NCBI RefSeq assembly: GCF_025997855.1 | Contig: NZ_AP026561.1 | Span: 1-64,000, forward strand | Reading direction: 5' to 3' | DNA from: Deinococcus aetherius | Lineage (GTDB): Bacteria; Deinococcota; Deinococci; Deinococcales; Deinococcaceae | Length of the DNA: 64,000 nucleotides | Shown here: positions 23,060 to 33,643 of the stretch, piece after piece | Numbering within the stretch: the first letter of the stretch is position 1 | How the letters are laid out: the number at the start of each line of letters is the position of its first letter | Translations under genes and position numbers: made by a program | Notes under the pieces: model-generated | What the model saw: only the letters and a program-made list of their open reading frames with translations | Told to the model about the DNA's origin: nothing | Database searches by the model: none

Positions 23060-23160
23060 GGGGCTGTGAGCTGCAGGCCCTGCCCGCCGGGGACACGTCG
23101 TTCACCAGCGGGCAGGTGCTGCACCCCGACGGCGGTGAGGTCGTGGGTGGGGAGGGGAGA
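23060..23160 (+). pseudogene. SDR C-terminal scrap
   Basis: One frame reads LQALPAGDTSFTSGQVLHPDGGEVVGG, of which SGQVLHPDGGEVV matches the usual C-terminal end of classical SDRs. No upstream domain is attached. It closes a 1.8-kb stretch (21362-23160) of broken reductase and esterase genes. Confidence 0.5.
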
Positions 23161-23167
23161 CCAAGAA

Positions 23168-23196
23168 GGGCGGGCCGGGAACTTCCCGGCCCGCCC
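23168..23196. terminator. Perfect 14-bp hairpin
   Basis: GGGCGGGCCGGGAA and its complement are separated by one base. No U-tract follows on either strand. It probably ended transcription of the decayed genes to its left. Confidence 0.45.
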
Positions 23197-23807
23197 TGTG
23201 CTCGCGTTCCCTGAACAGGAGAACGTGACAGGAACGTTTTGGTTAGGACCGCACTCCGGCGGTCGCAGGCTGACCACTCAGGTCGGATGAATTCAAGTGA
23301 TGACCTCCTGTGAATGAGATGCGGCAGGATAGCTCGAACTGGCGGCCGGTTTTGTTCTGGCTTTACTTTGGATGTTCGTGCTGTTCGGTCCGGGGGAACA
23401 GCCCTCTTCGGGGAATGCTGGCAGCGCATCAGACGAGGGTCTGGGGCGGGGGCGGGTGCATGGGGGAGGGGAGGGGGCACGAGGTGGGCTGAAGACCTTC
23501 TTCCTGCTTGTACTTGTATTAATTCGAGTTGAGCGACGCTGGAGCCCGGGGGCGGTGTGGGACAGCGGTGACGCTTTCGACACGCTCGAATCCGATGGCC
23601 ACCCTCTCCAACACCCCTCCTGACCCTCGCAGGGGGCCTGATCAAATGACGGGTGGTGAGCCAGATGAAGAGAGGAAGATCCTTAACGGCCGGTGCAGGC
23701 GGCGTTCACCTTCGCCTTCGCCGCCGGGTGAAGGGTAGGGGGGCTGTGGGGGCGAGCAGCCCCGGCTCACGGCCCGCACGAGACCGGCCCTCAGGAGGAC
23801 TCTAGCC
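23197..23807. other. No gene recognised
   Basis: About 610 bp lie between the pseudogene block and the second aldo/keto reductase. Short open frames exist but look like random GC-rich sequence. A locally AT-richer TTGTATTAATT at 23515-23525 resembles one at 18130-18140 on the other strand; the match is too short to interpret. The last 60 bp hold the reductase leader with CAGGAGG. Confidence 0.5.
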
Positions 23808-24827
<1,020 letters not shown>

Positions 24828-24870
24828 GGGGGAGTCGTTCCCTTCCTGCGCGAGAATCGAACGAGAAGCC

Positions 24871-25947
24871 ATGACGGATACACGACAGCCAGTCACGTCG
24901 CGGCCCTGGGGCACGTCCCCGGACGGGCAGCCGATCACCCTCTACACGTTGCGGAACCGAAACGGCCTCCAGGCCGACATCATGGATTACGGGGGCGTCG
25001 TGGTGCGCCTCCTCACGCCCGACCGGGAGGGCAACCCGGGCGATATCGTCCTGGGTCACGACCGCGCCGAGCCGTATTTCAGCCTGGAGACCTCGCCCTA
25101 CTTCGGCGCCTTGATTGGAAGGTACGGCAACCGGATCGCGGGGGGACAGTTCACCCTCGACGGAAAGACGTACCAGCTTCCGCTCAACAACGGCCCCAAC
25201 TCGCTCCACGGCGGCGAGCGGGGGTTCAACCAGCGCCTCTGGACGGGCCGCCCTTCCACCGGCGAGGACGGCCCCGCCCTCGAACTCACCTACCTCAGCC
25301 CGGACGGCGAGGAGGGGTATCCCGGCAACCTGTCCGTCCGGGTGACGTACACCCTCACCGAGGACAACACGCTCCAGATCGACTACGAGGCGACGGCCGA
25401 CGCGCCCACCATCCTCAATCTGACGAACCACTCGTACTGGAACCTGAGCGGGGACGCGGGGCGGGACGTGCTGGGGCACGAACTCACCGTGCGGGCCGAC
25501 CACATCACGCCCATTGACGAGACGCTGATCCCAACGGGCGAACTGCTGCCGGTGGAGGGCACGCCCTTCGACTTCCGGCACCCCACGGCGGTCGGGGCGC
25601 GGGTGGACGGGCAGGGCGAGCAACTGCGCTTTGCTGGCGGGTACGACCACAACTTCGTGCTGCGGGGGGAAGAGGGGTTGAAAGCCGCCGCGACCCTGCA
25701 CGATCCGCTCTCCGGGCGGCGGGTCGAGGTGTTCACGACGCAGCCGGGGATGCAGTTCTACTCGGGCAACTTCCTCGACGGCTCCATCGTGGGCAAGGGC
25801 GGCCAGCGGTACGGGCACCGCTGGGCCGTCTGCCTGGAGACGCAGCACTTCCCGGACTCGCCCAACCAGGCGACGTTTCCCTCCACCAGGCTGCAACCCG
25901 GGGAACGCTTCACCTCGCGGACGGTGTACGCCTTCACCGCTCGTTGA
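24871..25947 (+). CDS. galM: Aldose 1-epimerase (galactose mutarotase)
   Basis: Interconverts alpha and beta anomers of galactose and glucose, feeding the Leloir pathway. The 358-residue protein shows the family motifs [31 protein letters not shown] with the catalytic His, and [14 protein letters not shown] with the catalytic Glu. No signal peptide is present, so it is cytoplasmic. It follows the aldo/keto reductase by 43 bp. Although functionally matched to the galactan operon 11 kb away, it lies outside that transposon and is probably a resident gene. Confidence 0.9.
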   Translation: MTDTRQPVTSRPWGTSPDGQPITLYTLRNRNGLQADIMDYGGVVVRLLTPDREGNPGDIVLGHDRAEPYFSLETSPYFGALIGRYGNRIAGGQFTLDGKTYQLPLNNGPNSLHGGERGFNQRLWTGRPSTGEDGPALELTYLSPDGEEGYPGNLSVRVTYTLTEDNTLQIDYEATADAPTILNLTNHSYWNLSGDAGRDVLGHELTVRADHITPIDETLIPTGELLPVEGTPFDFRHPTAVGARVDGQGEQLRFAGGYDHNFVLRGEEGLKAAATLHDPLSGRRVEVFTTQPGMQFYSGNFLDGSIVGKGGQRYGHRWAVCLETQHFPDSPNQATFPSTRLQPGERFTSRTVYAFTAR

Positions 25948-26106
25948 GCCCTGGGGCCCGGGCGGGCACACAGCAGGCTCCAGCGGGGACGGCGTGAAAA
26001 AGGACGCGCCGACCGACCGGGCCGTAAGGGTGAAGAGAGGGACGGGCCGTCAGGCTGGGGCCAGGTTCGCGCCGACCGGTTCTCCTCGCGGCGCCCGGAG
26101 ACGCCC

Positions 26107-27183
26107 TTGCCCATGCCCGCCCCGACCCCGTTTGCCCGTTATCACCAGCTCGTGCAGGTGCTGGCCGCCCTCGCGCGCAGCAGCCGGGACGTGGGGGCGG
26201 TGGTCCAGACGGTCCACCGGCAATCGGAGACGCTCTTTTCGACCCACGTGACCCTGCTGGCCCTGCTCGCCTCCCCGGCCCAGTGGGTCTGGGAACTGTA
26301 CGAGGGCCGCCAGCACACGACGAGCCGCCTGCCCGTCTACGAGGAGGGCATCGTCGAGCAGGTGTTGTGCCACGGCCCCCTGTCGATTCCCGACCTGGAG
26401 GCGTACCAGGTGGCCAACCCGGTGCGGGTGCGGCGGGTGCTGAGCCCGGACGAGATCGTCCTCGACGACCACCTGCCGGGGGACGACCCCGAGAGCGTGC
26501 GCTCGCTGCTGTTGGTCCCCCTGGAGATCGGGGGGGAGCGGGTGGGGGTGCTGTCTCTCCAGAGTTACCGCACCGGCGCCTTCGACGAGACCGACCTGCT
26601 GTTTCTGGAGCTGCTGGGGCAGCACGTCTCCATCGCGCTGGAAAACGCCCGCTGGCACGCCCAGCTCGAACGGGCCACCCTCACCGACCCCCTGACCGGG
26701 CTGCCTAACCGGCGGGCCTTTAACGCCCACGCCGGGCGGGCCCTGGACGCCGCCCGCGCCGGGGGAGAGGTGACCACGCTCGTGCTCGTGGACGTCGAGC
26801 GGTTCAAGGCCGTCAACGACGCCTTCGGGCACGACGTCGGCGACGAGGTGCTGATCACCGTCGCCGGGGTCCTCGGGCGGGCGCTGCCGCCGGGGGGAGA
26901 GGCCTTTCGGCTGGGGGGAGACGAGTTCGCCCTGCTCGTGCCCGGAACCCGCCCCGAGGTCACCCGGCAGGTCGCCGGGCTGAACGCGGCCCTGCGGGGG
27001 GCCCCCTGGCCGCCGGGCGTCGGGCCGGTGTGCCTGAACGCCGGGGCCACCGGAGCGCGGCCGGGCGACACGCTGAGCGGCTGGCTGCGCCGGGCTGACC
27101 AGCGGATGTACCGGGCCAAGCGGGGCTGCGCCGACCGGGCGGGAACGCGCTGGGGCCTGGACTTCGGCCCGCCCCCAGGGTGA
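26107..27183 (+). CDS. GAF-GGDEF diguanylate cyclase
   Basis: Soluble signalling protein of 358 residues, or 356 from the ATG at 26113. Residues about 15-185 form a GAF sensor domain, ending LLGQHVSIALENARWHAQLE. DPLTGLPNRRAF starts the GGDEF domain, and FRLGGDEFALLV has an intact GG(D/E)EF active site, so cyclic-di-GMP synthesis is expected. The RxxD inhibitory site five residues upstream of GGDEF is not seen (PGGEAF instead), suggesting no product inhibition. The TTG at 26107 has GGAG six bases upstream; from the ATG the spacing would be twelve. Confidence 0.85.
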   Translation: MPMPAPTPFARYHQLVQVLAALARSSRDVGAVVQTVHRQSETLFSTHVTLLALLASPAQWVWELYEGRQHTTSRLPVYEEGIVEQVLCHGPLSIPDLEAYQVANPVRVRRVLSPDEIVLDDHLPGDDPESVRSLLLVPLEIGGERVGVLSLQSYRTGAFDETDLLFLELLGQHVSIALENARWHAQLERATLTDPLTGLPNRRAFNAHAGRALDAARAGGEVTTLVLVDVERFKAVNDAFGHDVGDEVLITVAGVLGRALPPGGEAFRLGGDEFALLVPGTRPEVTRQVAGLNAALRGAPWPPGVGPVCLNAGATGARPGDTLSGWLRRADQRMYRAKRGCADRAGTRWGLDFGPPPG

Positions 27184-27650
27184 GGGGATGGGGGGGGGGG
27201 CACGGCGCCGCCCGGCCTGCCCTGGCCCGGAAGCCAGGCTCAGATTCGGAAACTGCTGGTCACCGAGGCGGCGCGCTTTCCCCTGCCCGGACGGCAGCCA
27301 GGGGACACGCCGGAGACGAAGATCGCCGAACGCTTCGCCGCTCTCACCCGTGCCGGTCAAACGCCCTTCGGGCGGCGGAGCACTTCACCGCGCTCACCTT
27401 CCTGCTGGCGCTGGATCACCTGGGCCAGAACTCCTGGCGTGAATTGGGCAGTGGTGACGTGGCCGAGATCGACCCCATCCTCGTCGGTGGGGTGGCCGCC
27501 TTCCTGCGGGCTTCTAGACCACCTGGGCGCCTCACGCAGGTGACGTGGAGCGGGCGCTTGAGCCTGAGCGGGAGGGCACCGGGAAGTGAACAAGGAAGTT
27601 CGTCTGGCCCCAGTTGCGCGGCTAGCGTTGTGTCTTGGACTGCGGGCCGT
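27184..27650 (+). pseudogene. Frameshifted remnant of an unrecognised gene
   Basis: Coding-like sequence appears in two frames. From 27240, IRKLLVTEAARFPLP and TPETKIAERFAALTRAG; after a shift near 27360, AEHFTALTFLLALDHLGQNS, GDVAEIDPILVGGVAAFLRA. The phrasing looks like a real helical protein, but I cannot name a family. No start codon with a ribosome site is evident. It begins just after the GGDEF gene. Confidence 0.35.
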
Positions 27651-27762
27651 CGAGTTCAGGGAAGCGGGTGAACTGCTCACGCCGGGCGGGAGTGAACAAA
27701 GCCGAGGCGCTGAACGTCAAGGAACCCTCCGGGAAATGTGGCTGGGCTCTCCTCGTCGGTCG

Positions 27763-28416
27763 TCATGGCCCGCGCCGCCTCAGGGCGATGATGTTGTCCT
27801 TGATCGTGCCCCCCTGACCGTCCGGGCTGCTCATTTCGGTCACGGCACGCTCCGGGCTTCCCAGGTAGGCGAGGTCCCACCCGTCAAGATTCAGACCGAG
27901 GGTGCCCAGCGCTTCCTGCGCGGTGGGATACTGAATGTTGGGCTCTTTCACCCACGAAGGCGCCGAGGCGTGCTCGATCACCAGCAGCAGGCCGCCGGGC
28001 CGCACGGCGGCGGCGGCCCGGCGCAGCACCGCGTCCCGGGGAAAGGCCACGGGGGATTGCAGGTAGAGCGCGTAGACCAGATCGAACTGCCCTGCCGGAA
28101 AGCTCACCTCCAGGTCGTGCTGCTCGAAGTGGGTGCGGGCGCTCACCCCCGCACCCTCGGCGTGCTGGGCAGCACGTTTCAGGGCTGTGGCCGAGATGTC
28201 CACCCCTGTGACCTGCCAGCCCTGCCCGGCCAGCCAGACGGCGCTGTTGCCTTCGCTGCACCCCAGGTCGAGGGCGCTGCCCGGAGTCAAGGGCTCCACC
28301 CACCGCGCCAGGATGGCGTTGGGTCGCCCGGTCCAGGGCCGCGGGTTGTCCTGGTAACGCTGCTCCCAGTACGCCGGGGCAGTGGACGGGAGGGAGGGGT
28401 CGCCTGTTTCGTTCAT
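27763..28416 (-). CDS. Class I SAM-dependent methyltransferase
   Basis: A 217-residue methyltransferase. YWEQRYQDNPRPWTGRPNAI precedes the SAM-binding Rossmann core, with ALDLGCSEGNSAVWLAGQGW (motif I), VTGVDIS (motif II) and FDLVYALYLQSP (motif IV). It resembles the tellurite/thiopurine-type methyltransferases that begin with WxxRY. CAGGAGG lies at the right distance from the ATG. It is transcribed in the same direction as the flavoprotein gene 100 bp upstream but with a separate leader. Substrate unknown. Confidence 0.83.
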   Translation of the reverse strand: MNETGDPSLPSTAPAYWEQRYQDNPRPWTGRPNAILARWVEPLTPGSALDLGCSEGNSAVWLAGQGWQVTGVDISATALKRAAQHAEGAGVSARTHFEQHDLEVSFPAGQFDLVYALYLQSPVAFPRDAVLRRAAAAVRPGGLLLVIEHASAPSWVKEPNIQYPTAQEALGTLGLNLDGWDLAYLGSPERAVTEMSSPDGQGGTIKDNIIALRRRGP

Positions 28417-28517
28417 CTGTATTCCTCCTGCGGGTCGGGGAAGGTCATGCCACGACGGACCGCCGAACGCGGCCCGGGCTGCGTTTTGAGGAAAAGTCCC
28501 GACGTTGTGGCCCTCAG

Positions 28518-29447
28518 TCAGTCCGAGGCGACCTGCTCCAATGCAGCCAGCGGCCCGAAGATCAGGGACTGGTGCAGGGAGGCTCCGGCGAACACCCCGT
28601 CGGCGGCGGCCATCGAGGCATTGCCGATGCCCGGGGTGAGGTCGCCCGCCGCGTACACGCCCGGCACGCTGGTCTGCTTGCCCGCGTCCGTTTGAAGCAG
28701 CGGTCCCTGGGGACCGTCCACGAGGGCGCAGCCCAGTTGCTCGGCGAGGTCGCTGGCCGGGCGGATGCGTGAGGCCAGAAAGAGGGCGTCCACGGGAACG
28801 AGGCGACCATCTGTGTGGCGCACGCCGTCCAGCGCTGGGGCTGCACCCTCCAGCCCCAGGATCGGGGCGGGCTCGACCGTGATTCCGCGTGTGGCGAACT
28901 TCGCCAGCATTGTGGAATCCGGTGGGGGGCTTCCGTTCAAGAAAAAGGTGACGGGTCCCCAGTCCGAGATCAGCAGCGCCTGGTGGGTGGACTGTGGCAT
29001 GACGCTCAGGACGCCGAGCCGTTCTCCCCTGACCTCGTAGCCGTGACAGTACGGACAGTGCAGCACCGTCTGTCCCCAGCGTTCGGCCACGCCCGGCAGG
29101 TCGGGCAACAGGTCCACGACCCCGTAGGCCAGCAGCAGCTTCCGGGCGCGCAGGGTCTCACCGGAAGCGAGGGTGACGCAGAAAGCGTCCCCGTCACGTC
29201 GGGCATGGGTTGCTCGGGCGTCCAGAACCGTCACGTTGGAATAGGCGCAGAGATCGGCGCGGGCCCGGGCGATCATCTGGCGCGGGACCTGACCGTCCTG
29301 ACCGAAGAACCCGTGGGAATGGGTGGCGAAACGGTTGCGCGGCTGGCCGCTGTCGAGGACGCAGACAGGGCGACCGCTGCGGGCGACTTGCATCGCGCCG
29401 GACAGCCCGGCGTAGCTGCCGCCGATGATCAGGGCGTCATAGAGCAT
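28518..29447 (-). CDS. NAD(P)/FAD-dependent oxidoreductase, thioredoxin-reductase-like
   Basis: A 309-residue flavoprotein. ALIIGGSYAGLSGAMQVARS is the FAD-binding GxGxxG-type motif (GGSYAG), HCPYCHGYE holds a CxxC redox pair, and GVYAAGDLTPG is the second FAD motif. The NADPH-binding segment is weak. I start at the ATG at 29447, which has AGGAG upstream and lies inside the last codons of the Rrf2 gene (11-bp overlap). The Rrf2-flavoprotein pair is a common arrangement in which the regulator controls the oxidoreductase in response to redox or thiol stress. Partner substrate unknown. Confidence 0.85.
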   Translation of the reverse strand: MLYDALIIGGSYAGLSGAMQVARSGRPVCVLDSGQPRNRFATHSHGFFGQDGQVPRQMIARARADLCAYSNVTVLDARATHARRDGDAFCVTLASGETLRARKLLLAYGVVDLLPDLPGVAERWGQTVLHCPYCHGYEVRGERLGVLSVMPQSTHQALLISDWGPVTFFLNGSPPPDSTMLAKFATRGITVEPAPILGLEGAAPALDGVRHTDGRLVPVDALFLASRIRPASDLAEQLGCALVDGPQGPLLQTDAGKQTSVPGVYAAGDLTPGIGNASMAAADGVFAGASLHQSLIFGPLAALEQVASD

Positions 29448-29898
29448 GGGTGTTCTCCTGAGGGGCGCAAAGGGACAGTTGGAGTCGGGACTCAAAGTCG
29501 CTCGCCAGGGCCGCCAGCGTCAGGGTCTGAAGCCGTGCGGTGATCAGGGTCTCCGCCTCCCGCAAGGTGTCGTCCAGGGCCGCGTTGACGGCCTGTTCGA
29601 TCAGGCAGGTGGGGCGCTCGGAGCGGTTGCCGATGGCAAAGAGCGTGGGCGAACCCAGGGCCCGGTACACGTCGAACAGGGTCGTTTGGTCGGGGTCGCA
29701 GGACAGGCGCCAGCCGCCCCCGTGCCCCTTTTCGGAGGTGACGAGACCGGCGCCGCGCAGTCCGGCCATCGTGCGGCGTACGACCACCGGGTTGCTGTTC
29801 AGGGCGGTGGCAAGCCGCTCGGAGGGGATGGCCTCCTGAGACTCCATCAAGTGCAGCAGCAGATGAAGCACGCTGGAGAGCCGACTATCGAGACTCAT
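29437..29898 (-). CDS. Rrf2-family transcriptional regulator (YwnA-like)
   Basis: A 153-residue winged-helix regulator. IPSERLATALNSNPVVVRRT and MAGLRGAGLVTSEKGHGGGW are the Rrf2 recognition helix and wing. Cysteines are scattered (WRLSCDP, TCLIEQ, SLCAP) and lack the Fe-S spacing of IscR, so a YwnA/CymR-like non-cluster type is likelier. It starts at 29898 rather than the longer 29958 because a promoter lies between. Its end overlaps the flavoprotein start, so the two are co-expressed and coupled. Confidence 0.83.
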   Translation of the reverse strand: MSLDSRLSSVLHLLLHLMESQEAIPSERLATALNSNPVVVRRTMAGLRGAGLVTSEKGHGGGWRLSCDPDQTTLFDVYRALGSPTLFAIGNRSERPTCLIEQAVNAALDDTLREAETLITARLQTLTLAALASDFESRLQLSLCAPQENTHAL

Positions 29899-29908
29899 GA
29901 CACCCGCA

Positions 29909-29936
29909 CTGTTACATGACGAGGAGAGGCTGTCAA
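29909..29936 (-). promoter_or_regulatory. Promoter of the Rrf2-flavoprotein operon
   Basis: On the minus strand, TTGACA (29931-29936) and TAACAG (29909-29914) are separated by 16 bp. The ATG is 11 bases past the -10, so the transcript has little or no leader. Confidence 0.65.
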
Positions 29937-30162
29937 GGGCTGCGTGTGCTGCTGACACGATCCCCCAGACCTTCGCCCATCAGCGATACCCCGAAGAGTG
30001 CGTTGTCACCACAACTGCCCGAAAAGAGCCGTTAAGGGGGAACGTGAGTATCGGTGCAGCACATTGTTCCGGGACGTCAAGTCACGGTTCATGGGAGGTG
30101 GTCGGCCTCACTTCTCAACCGAATGACTGGCCATCATTCTGCCCACGCAACTGGTGTTGTGT

Positions 30163-30768
30163 TCAGACTGGGCGGCGCTTCCACTTGGCGCAGTCCGACG
30201 ATGAGCAGGTCAACCATACGACGGGCCTTGTCGTGGGGGTCGACGGCACCGACACACAGGCTGCCACACCGCGCATCCGGGCGGAGGCCTCTATCTCGGG
30301 GTGAATCTCGTCAGCCTCTACCGTGGCCTCCAGCAAGGCGGCGCACACGGGCACCAGGCGATTCAGGAACGAGGGGTGCAGCGCCTGGTAATTGGCGTCG
30401 CCGGGCTGCATGCTCGCCGCGAGCCCGTGCTTGGTGGCCAGGAAATCCACGAAGAGGTTGATCCATTGCCTCAGGGCAGCGTAGGGGCTGTGGCCCGGCC
30501 TCGGCACAGGCCCCGATTTGGTGGCGGTACACGGCGATGATCAGGTCCGACCGGGTCGGGAAGTGCCGGTAGATGGTGCCCCCATCCCGACGCCCACCCC
30601 CGCCGCGATCTCGCGGACGGGCACCTCGACGCCGGAGGTGACGAAGAGGGCAGCCACTGCGTCGGAGTGCTTCTGGATGTTGCGGCGCGCATCGTTGCGT
30701 TTGAGTGGAGTCTCAGAGGCTGGCGAGTTCTTCCGTTCAGGAATCGCTGGTGAGTCTTGATCATTCAT
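30163..30768 (-). pseudogene. TetR-family regulator with several frameshifts
   Basis: Read across three frames, the DNA encodes a paralogue of the intact TetR at 33644-34225. FVTSGVEVPVREIAAGVGVG covers the first HTH helices; a shift then gives TIYRHFP-like and DLIIAVYRHQ-like sequence, another gives SPYAALRQWINLFVDFLATK and LNRLVPVCAALLEATVEADE, and a last shift gives LCVGAVDPHDKARRMVDLLI. Each matches the intact protein closely. With at least three shifts it cannot make a repressor, so the divergent SDR at 30876 may now be uncontrolled or controlled by the paralogue. Confidence 0.8.
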
Positions 30769-30784
30769 AGATAGCCGTCCTCGC

Positions 30785-30831
30785 TTGACAGTCGGAACAG
30801 AGTTCCGTATCGTTGTGGAACGCTGCTCCAC
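30785..30831 (+). promoter_or_regulatory. SDR promoter with two TetR-type operators
   Basis: TTGACA (30785-30790) and TATCGT (30808-30813) are separated by 17 bp. CGGAACAGAGTTCCG, a perfect palindrome, occupies most of that spacer (30793-30807). A second site, GTGGAACGCTGCTCCAC, follows at 30815-30831. The GGAAC-N3-GTTCC design recurs at the other TetR/SDR locus (34253-34291). Confidence 0.75.
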
Positions 30832-30875
30832 TTGCTTGAGGCCATCCGTTCTCGGCAGCGATACAGGGGATCACC

Positions 30876-31625
30876 ATGTCAGATCAGCCCGTCGCCCTGA
30901 TCACCGGTGCCAATCAAGGGATCGGCCTTCAGGTCGCCAAAGACCTCGCCGCACACAACTTCACCGTGCTCGTGGGCTCACGGGACTTTGGGAAGGGGGA
31001 GGTGGCCGCGCAGAGCATCGGGGAAGCCGCGCACGCCATTCAGCTCGACGTGACGGATCATGCCTCCATCACGGCGGCGGCGGAGCGTATCCGCACGGAG
31101 TTCGGACGCCTCGACGTGCTCGTGAACAACGCGGCCATTTCACATGCAGGCCCGGCGGGCACGCCGATGGAAGAGATCCTCCGGTCCAACCGTCCCAGCA
31201 CCGCGTCACTCGACGACGTGCGCGCGGTGTTCGAGACGAACGTCTTCGGGGTCATCGCCGTCACGCCGGCCATGCTGCCGCTCCTGCGCGAAGCGCCGGC
31301 CGGACGCATCGTCAACGTGTCGAGCGGTGCCGGCTCGCTCACCTTGAACGCGGATCCAGGTTTTCCGTACCGCGCCGGGTTCGGCGTCGTCTACACGGCC
31401 TCGAAGACTGCCCTCAACGCGGTCACACTCGCCTTCGCCATCGAACTCGAATCGACCGGCATCAAGGTCAACGCCGTGAGTCCGGGCTTCACCGCGACCG
31501 CCCTCAACAACTTCTCGGGGACGGAGACGGTCGAGCAGGGAGCGCGTCAACCTGTGCGCGTCGCCCTCGATGCCGACGGTCCGACAGGCACATTCTCGGG
31601 TCCGGACGGCCCGTTCCCGTGGTGA
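30876..31625 (+). CDS. SDR-family oxidoreductase
   Basis: A 249-residue classical SDR. ITGANQGIGLQVAKDLA is the cofactor motif, NNAAIS replaces NNAG, IVNVSSGAGSL carries the Ser and VVYTASKTALNAV the Tyr-Lys. It resembles plant and bacterial carbonyl reductases of the (+)-neomenthol dehydrogenase-like type in having an insertion before the Tyr. It is divergent from the TetR pseudogene, with two operator palindromes in its promoter, so expression was once TetR-controlled. Substrate unknown. Confidence 0.87.
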   Translation: MSDQPVALITGANQGIGLQVAKDLAAHNFTVLVGSRDFGKGEVAAQSIGEAAHAIQLDVTDHASITAAAERIRTEFGRLDVLVNNAAISHAGPAGTPMEEILRSNRPSTASLDDVRAVFETNVFGVIAVTPAMLPLLREAPAGRIVNVSSGAGSLTLNADPGFPYRAGFGVVYTASKTALNAVTLAFAIELESTGIKVNAVSPGFTATALNNFSGTETVEQGARQPVRVALDADGPTGTFSGPDGPFPW

Positions 31626-31656
31626 CTCCGTCCTGATCCCAGGATTGTCGGCTCCT

Positions 31657-31760
31657 TCAGACAGACTGGGACAGACCCGCAGCGCTCTGCAAATAATCAT
31701 CGACGTAGACGTACACCAGCGTGAACAGGTGGGTCACCGTGTCCTGACGCGGCGGAAGCT
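31657..31760 (-). pseudogene. Possible N-terminal scrap of an IS transposase
   Basis: The minus strand reads PRQDTVTHLFTLVYVYVDDY, which resembles the opening helix of IS982/IS4-type transposases of this kind of genome. It continues only about 15 residues further. No other part of an IS is present. A weak call, based on pattern only. Confidence 0.25.
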
Positions 31761-31786
31761 CTTGGGGAGGCCTACCGGAGCTTCCG
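31753..31786 (+). terminator. Hairpin downstream of the SDR gene
   Basis: CGGAAGCTC and GAGCTTCCG form a 9-bp stem around 16 nt, followed by CTTTGTTCTG, a modest U-rich run. It lies in the 300-bp gap (31626-31925) that otherwise holds no gene, and could terminate the SDR transcript. Confidence 0.45.
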
Positions 31787-31925
31787 CTTTGTTCTGACCC
31801 TTCTCCTCCCCTCGCACCCGAGGTTGTGAAGCGCCATCTGCTGCGCCCGGAGTCAGAGGTTGGGCCCCGCATCCCTGGCTGCGCTCCCCGGAGCAGGGGG
31901 GCCCAACCCAATCCCCGCCCTTCCC

Positions 31926-33458
31926 TCACGCCGGCGCTGCGCCGGGCCCGGCGCTGAGTTCCAGCCAGTCCAGTTCAGTCTCGACGAGGTGGTAGGCATC
32001 GTCGCCGATCTGGCCGCTGCGGCGCAACTCGCTCAGGGCACGGCGGCTGGCGGCCACGACCCCGTGGCGCAGCACGTTGTCGGGCGAGTTGTGCGGGTCC
32101 CCGCCCCCGCGGAGCTGGCCCAGGCCTTCTCTGTACTCCAACCGCAGGCGCTGTGCGGCCTCGGAGTCGTCGCCGTCCAGGGAGTGGAGGGCCGCCTTGA
32201 GTGCCATGGCCCGTGCCAGGCGCAGCTCGCGCTCCACGGTCGTGTCGGGCGGCAGGCGCAGCCACAGCAGCAGTGGGCGCAGCGTCAGGCCCTGGATGAC
32301 CAGCGTGCCCAGCACCACGACGAAGGCGGTGAGCTGGATGAAGTTGCGCTCGGGAAAGCCCTCCGGCAGCGCCAGGGCCGTCGCCAACGTCACGATGCCG
32401 CGCATCCCCGACCAGCCGATCACCAGGCCACCGGCGGCGGTCGGCGGGGCAGAGGCGTCCCCCCCGGCGGCGGAACGCTTCCGAGACCGCACGACCCCGT
32501 AAACCAGCGCCCAGACGAGCCGCACGGTGACCACCACCGCCAGGATGATGAGGGCTGCCCCCAGCGAGCGCCGCAGGTCGGCCCCGCTCAGCGCGTCGAG
32601 GATGGGCCCCAGTTGCAGGCCGATCAGGGTAAAGGCCAGCACGTTGAGCACGAAGGTCACGGCGTCCCACACGGCGAAACTCGGAACCCGCAGCCGCGCC
32701 GCGAGCCCCGGGCCGCGCCCGGCGGTGAGCCCGAAGACCACGGTGGTCACCACGGGCGACAGGCCCAATCTCTCGGCCAGCAGCCACAGGGCAAAGGTCA
32801 GCCCGAACTGAAAGATGACCGAGGTCGGCGCGTCGTCGATGCGCTCGATCAGCCGCCCGACCGGCCAGGCCAGCGCCCAGCCGACGAGGGCGCTGCCAAA
32901 GACCACGAGGCCAAAGGTGGGCAGCGCACCCAGCAGCGAGAAGCTGCCGCTCGCCACGGCCCCGACCGCCAGCGTATAGATCAGCAGCGCCGAGGCGTCG
33001 TTGAGCAGGCTCTCGCCCTCCAGCACCTTGCGCAGCCGAAAGGGCGGGTTGACCTGCCGCAGCACCGCCAGCGCCGCCACGGCGTCGGGCGGCGCGACCA
33101 GCGCCCCGAGCGCGATGGCGGCGGCCCACGGAAACTCGGGCAGGAGAAGCCGGGCGGTCACGGCCACGGCCACGGTCGTCAGGCCCACCGCCACCACGAC
33201 GAGCGACCCCACGGCCCCCGCGTTGGCGCGCAGGTCGCGCAGCGAGGTGTCGGCGGCGGCGTCCAGCAGCACCGGGGCCACGAACAGGGCCAGGATCAGC
33301 TCGGGCGGCAGGGTCACGCGGGGCGCGCCCGGCAGAAAGGCGACCAGCGTGCCCCCCACCGCCAGCAGGGTCGGATAGGGAATGTTCAGCCGCCGGGCGA
33401 CCATCGACAGCATGGCCGCGCCCAGCAGCAGCCCGAGCAGGGTTTCAAAGATCAGCAT
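31926..33458 (-). CDS. Na+/H+ antiporter, CPA1 (NhaP-like) family
   Basis: Membrane exchanger of about 510 residues that extrudes sodium or potassium for protons. Around 12 hydrophobic segments are visible. GALVAPPDAVAALAVLRQV holds the conserved ion-binding Asp region, LEGESLLNDASALLIYTLAV is the family signature (xxxESxxND), and GWSGMRGIVTLATALALP is the C-terminal conserved helix. A charged tail of about 110 residues follows. I prefer the ATG at 33458, which has GGGAGG upstream, over a GTG at 33518 with none. Neighbours are unrelated. Confidence 0.87.
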   Translation of the reverse strand: MLIFETLLGLLLGAAMLSMVARRLNIPYPTLLAVGGTLVAFLPGAPRVTLPPELILALFVAPVLLDAAADTSLRDLRANAGAVGSLVVVAVGLTTVAVAVTARLLLPEFPWAAAIALGALVAPPDAVAALAVLRQVNPPFRLRKVLEGESLLNDASALLIYTLAVGAVASGSFSLLGALPTFGLVVFGSALVGWALAWPVGRLIERIDDAPTSVIFQFGLTFALWLLAERLGLSPVVTTVVFGLTAGRGPGLAARLRVPSFAVWDAVTFVLNVLAFTLIGLQLGPILDALSGADLRRSLGAALIILAVVVTVRLVWALVYGVVRSRKRSAAGGDASAPPTAAGGLVIGWSGMRGIVTLATALALPEGFPERNFIQLTAFVVVLGTLVIQGLTLRPLLLWLRLPPDTTVERELRLARAMALKAALHSLDGDDSEAAQRLRLEYREGLGQLRGGGDPHNSPDNVLRHGVVAASRRALSELRRSGQIGDDAYHLVETELDWLELSAGPGAAPA

Positions 33459-33643
33459 GGCCAGGGCCTCCCACGGGCGGGCGTGCAGGTCGGGCACGAC
33501 TTTCGTGGCTGACCCCACGCGCGGCCCGGTCTGGCGATGGTGGCGTGGACGCCGGATGCGGGGGCGCTGCGGGCCGTGGTGGGCCTGAAGTGAGCCAACA
33601 TAGCGATGGAGGACGTCAATGCCCTGATTTCAGCCGTGCCCGC

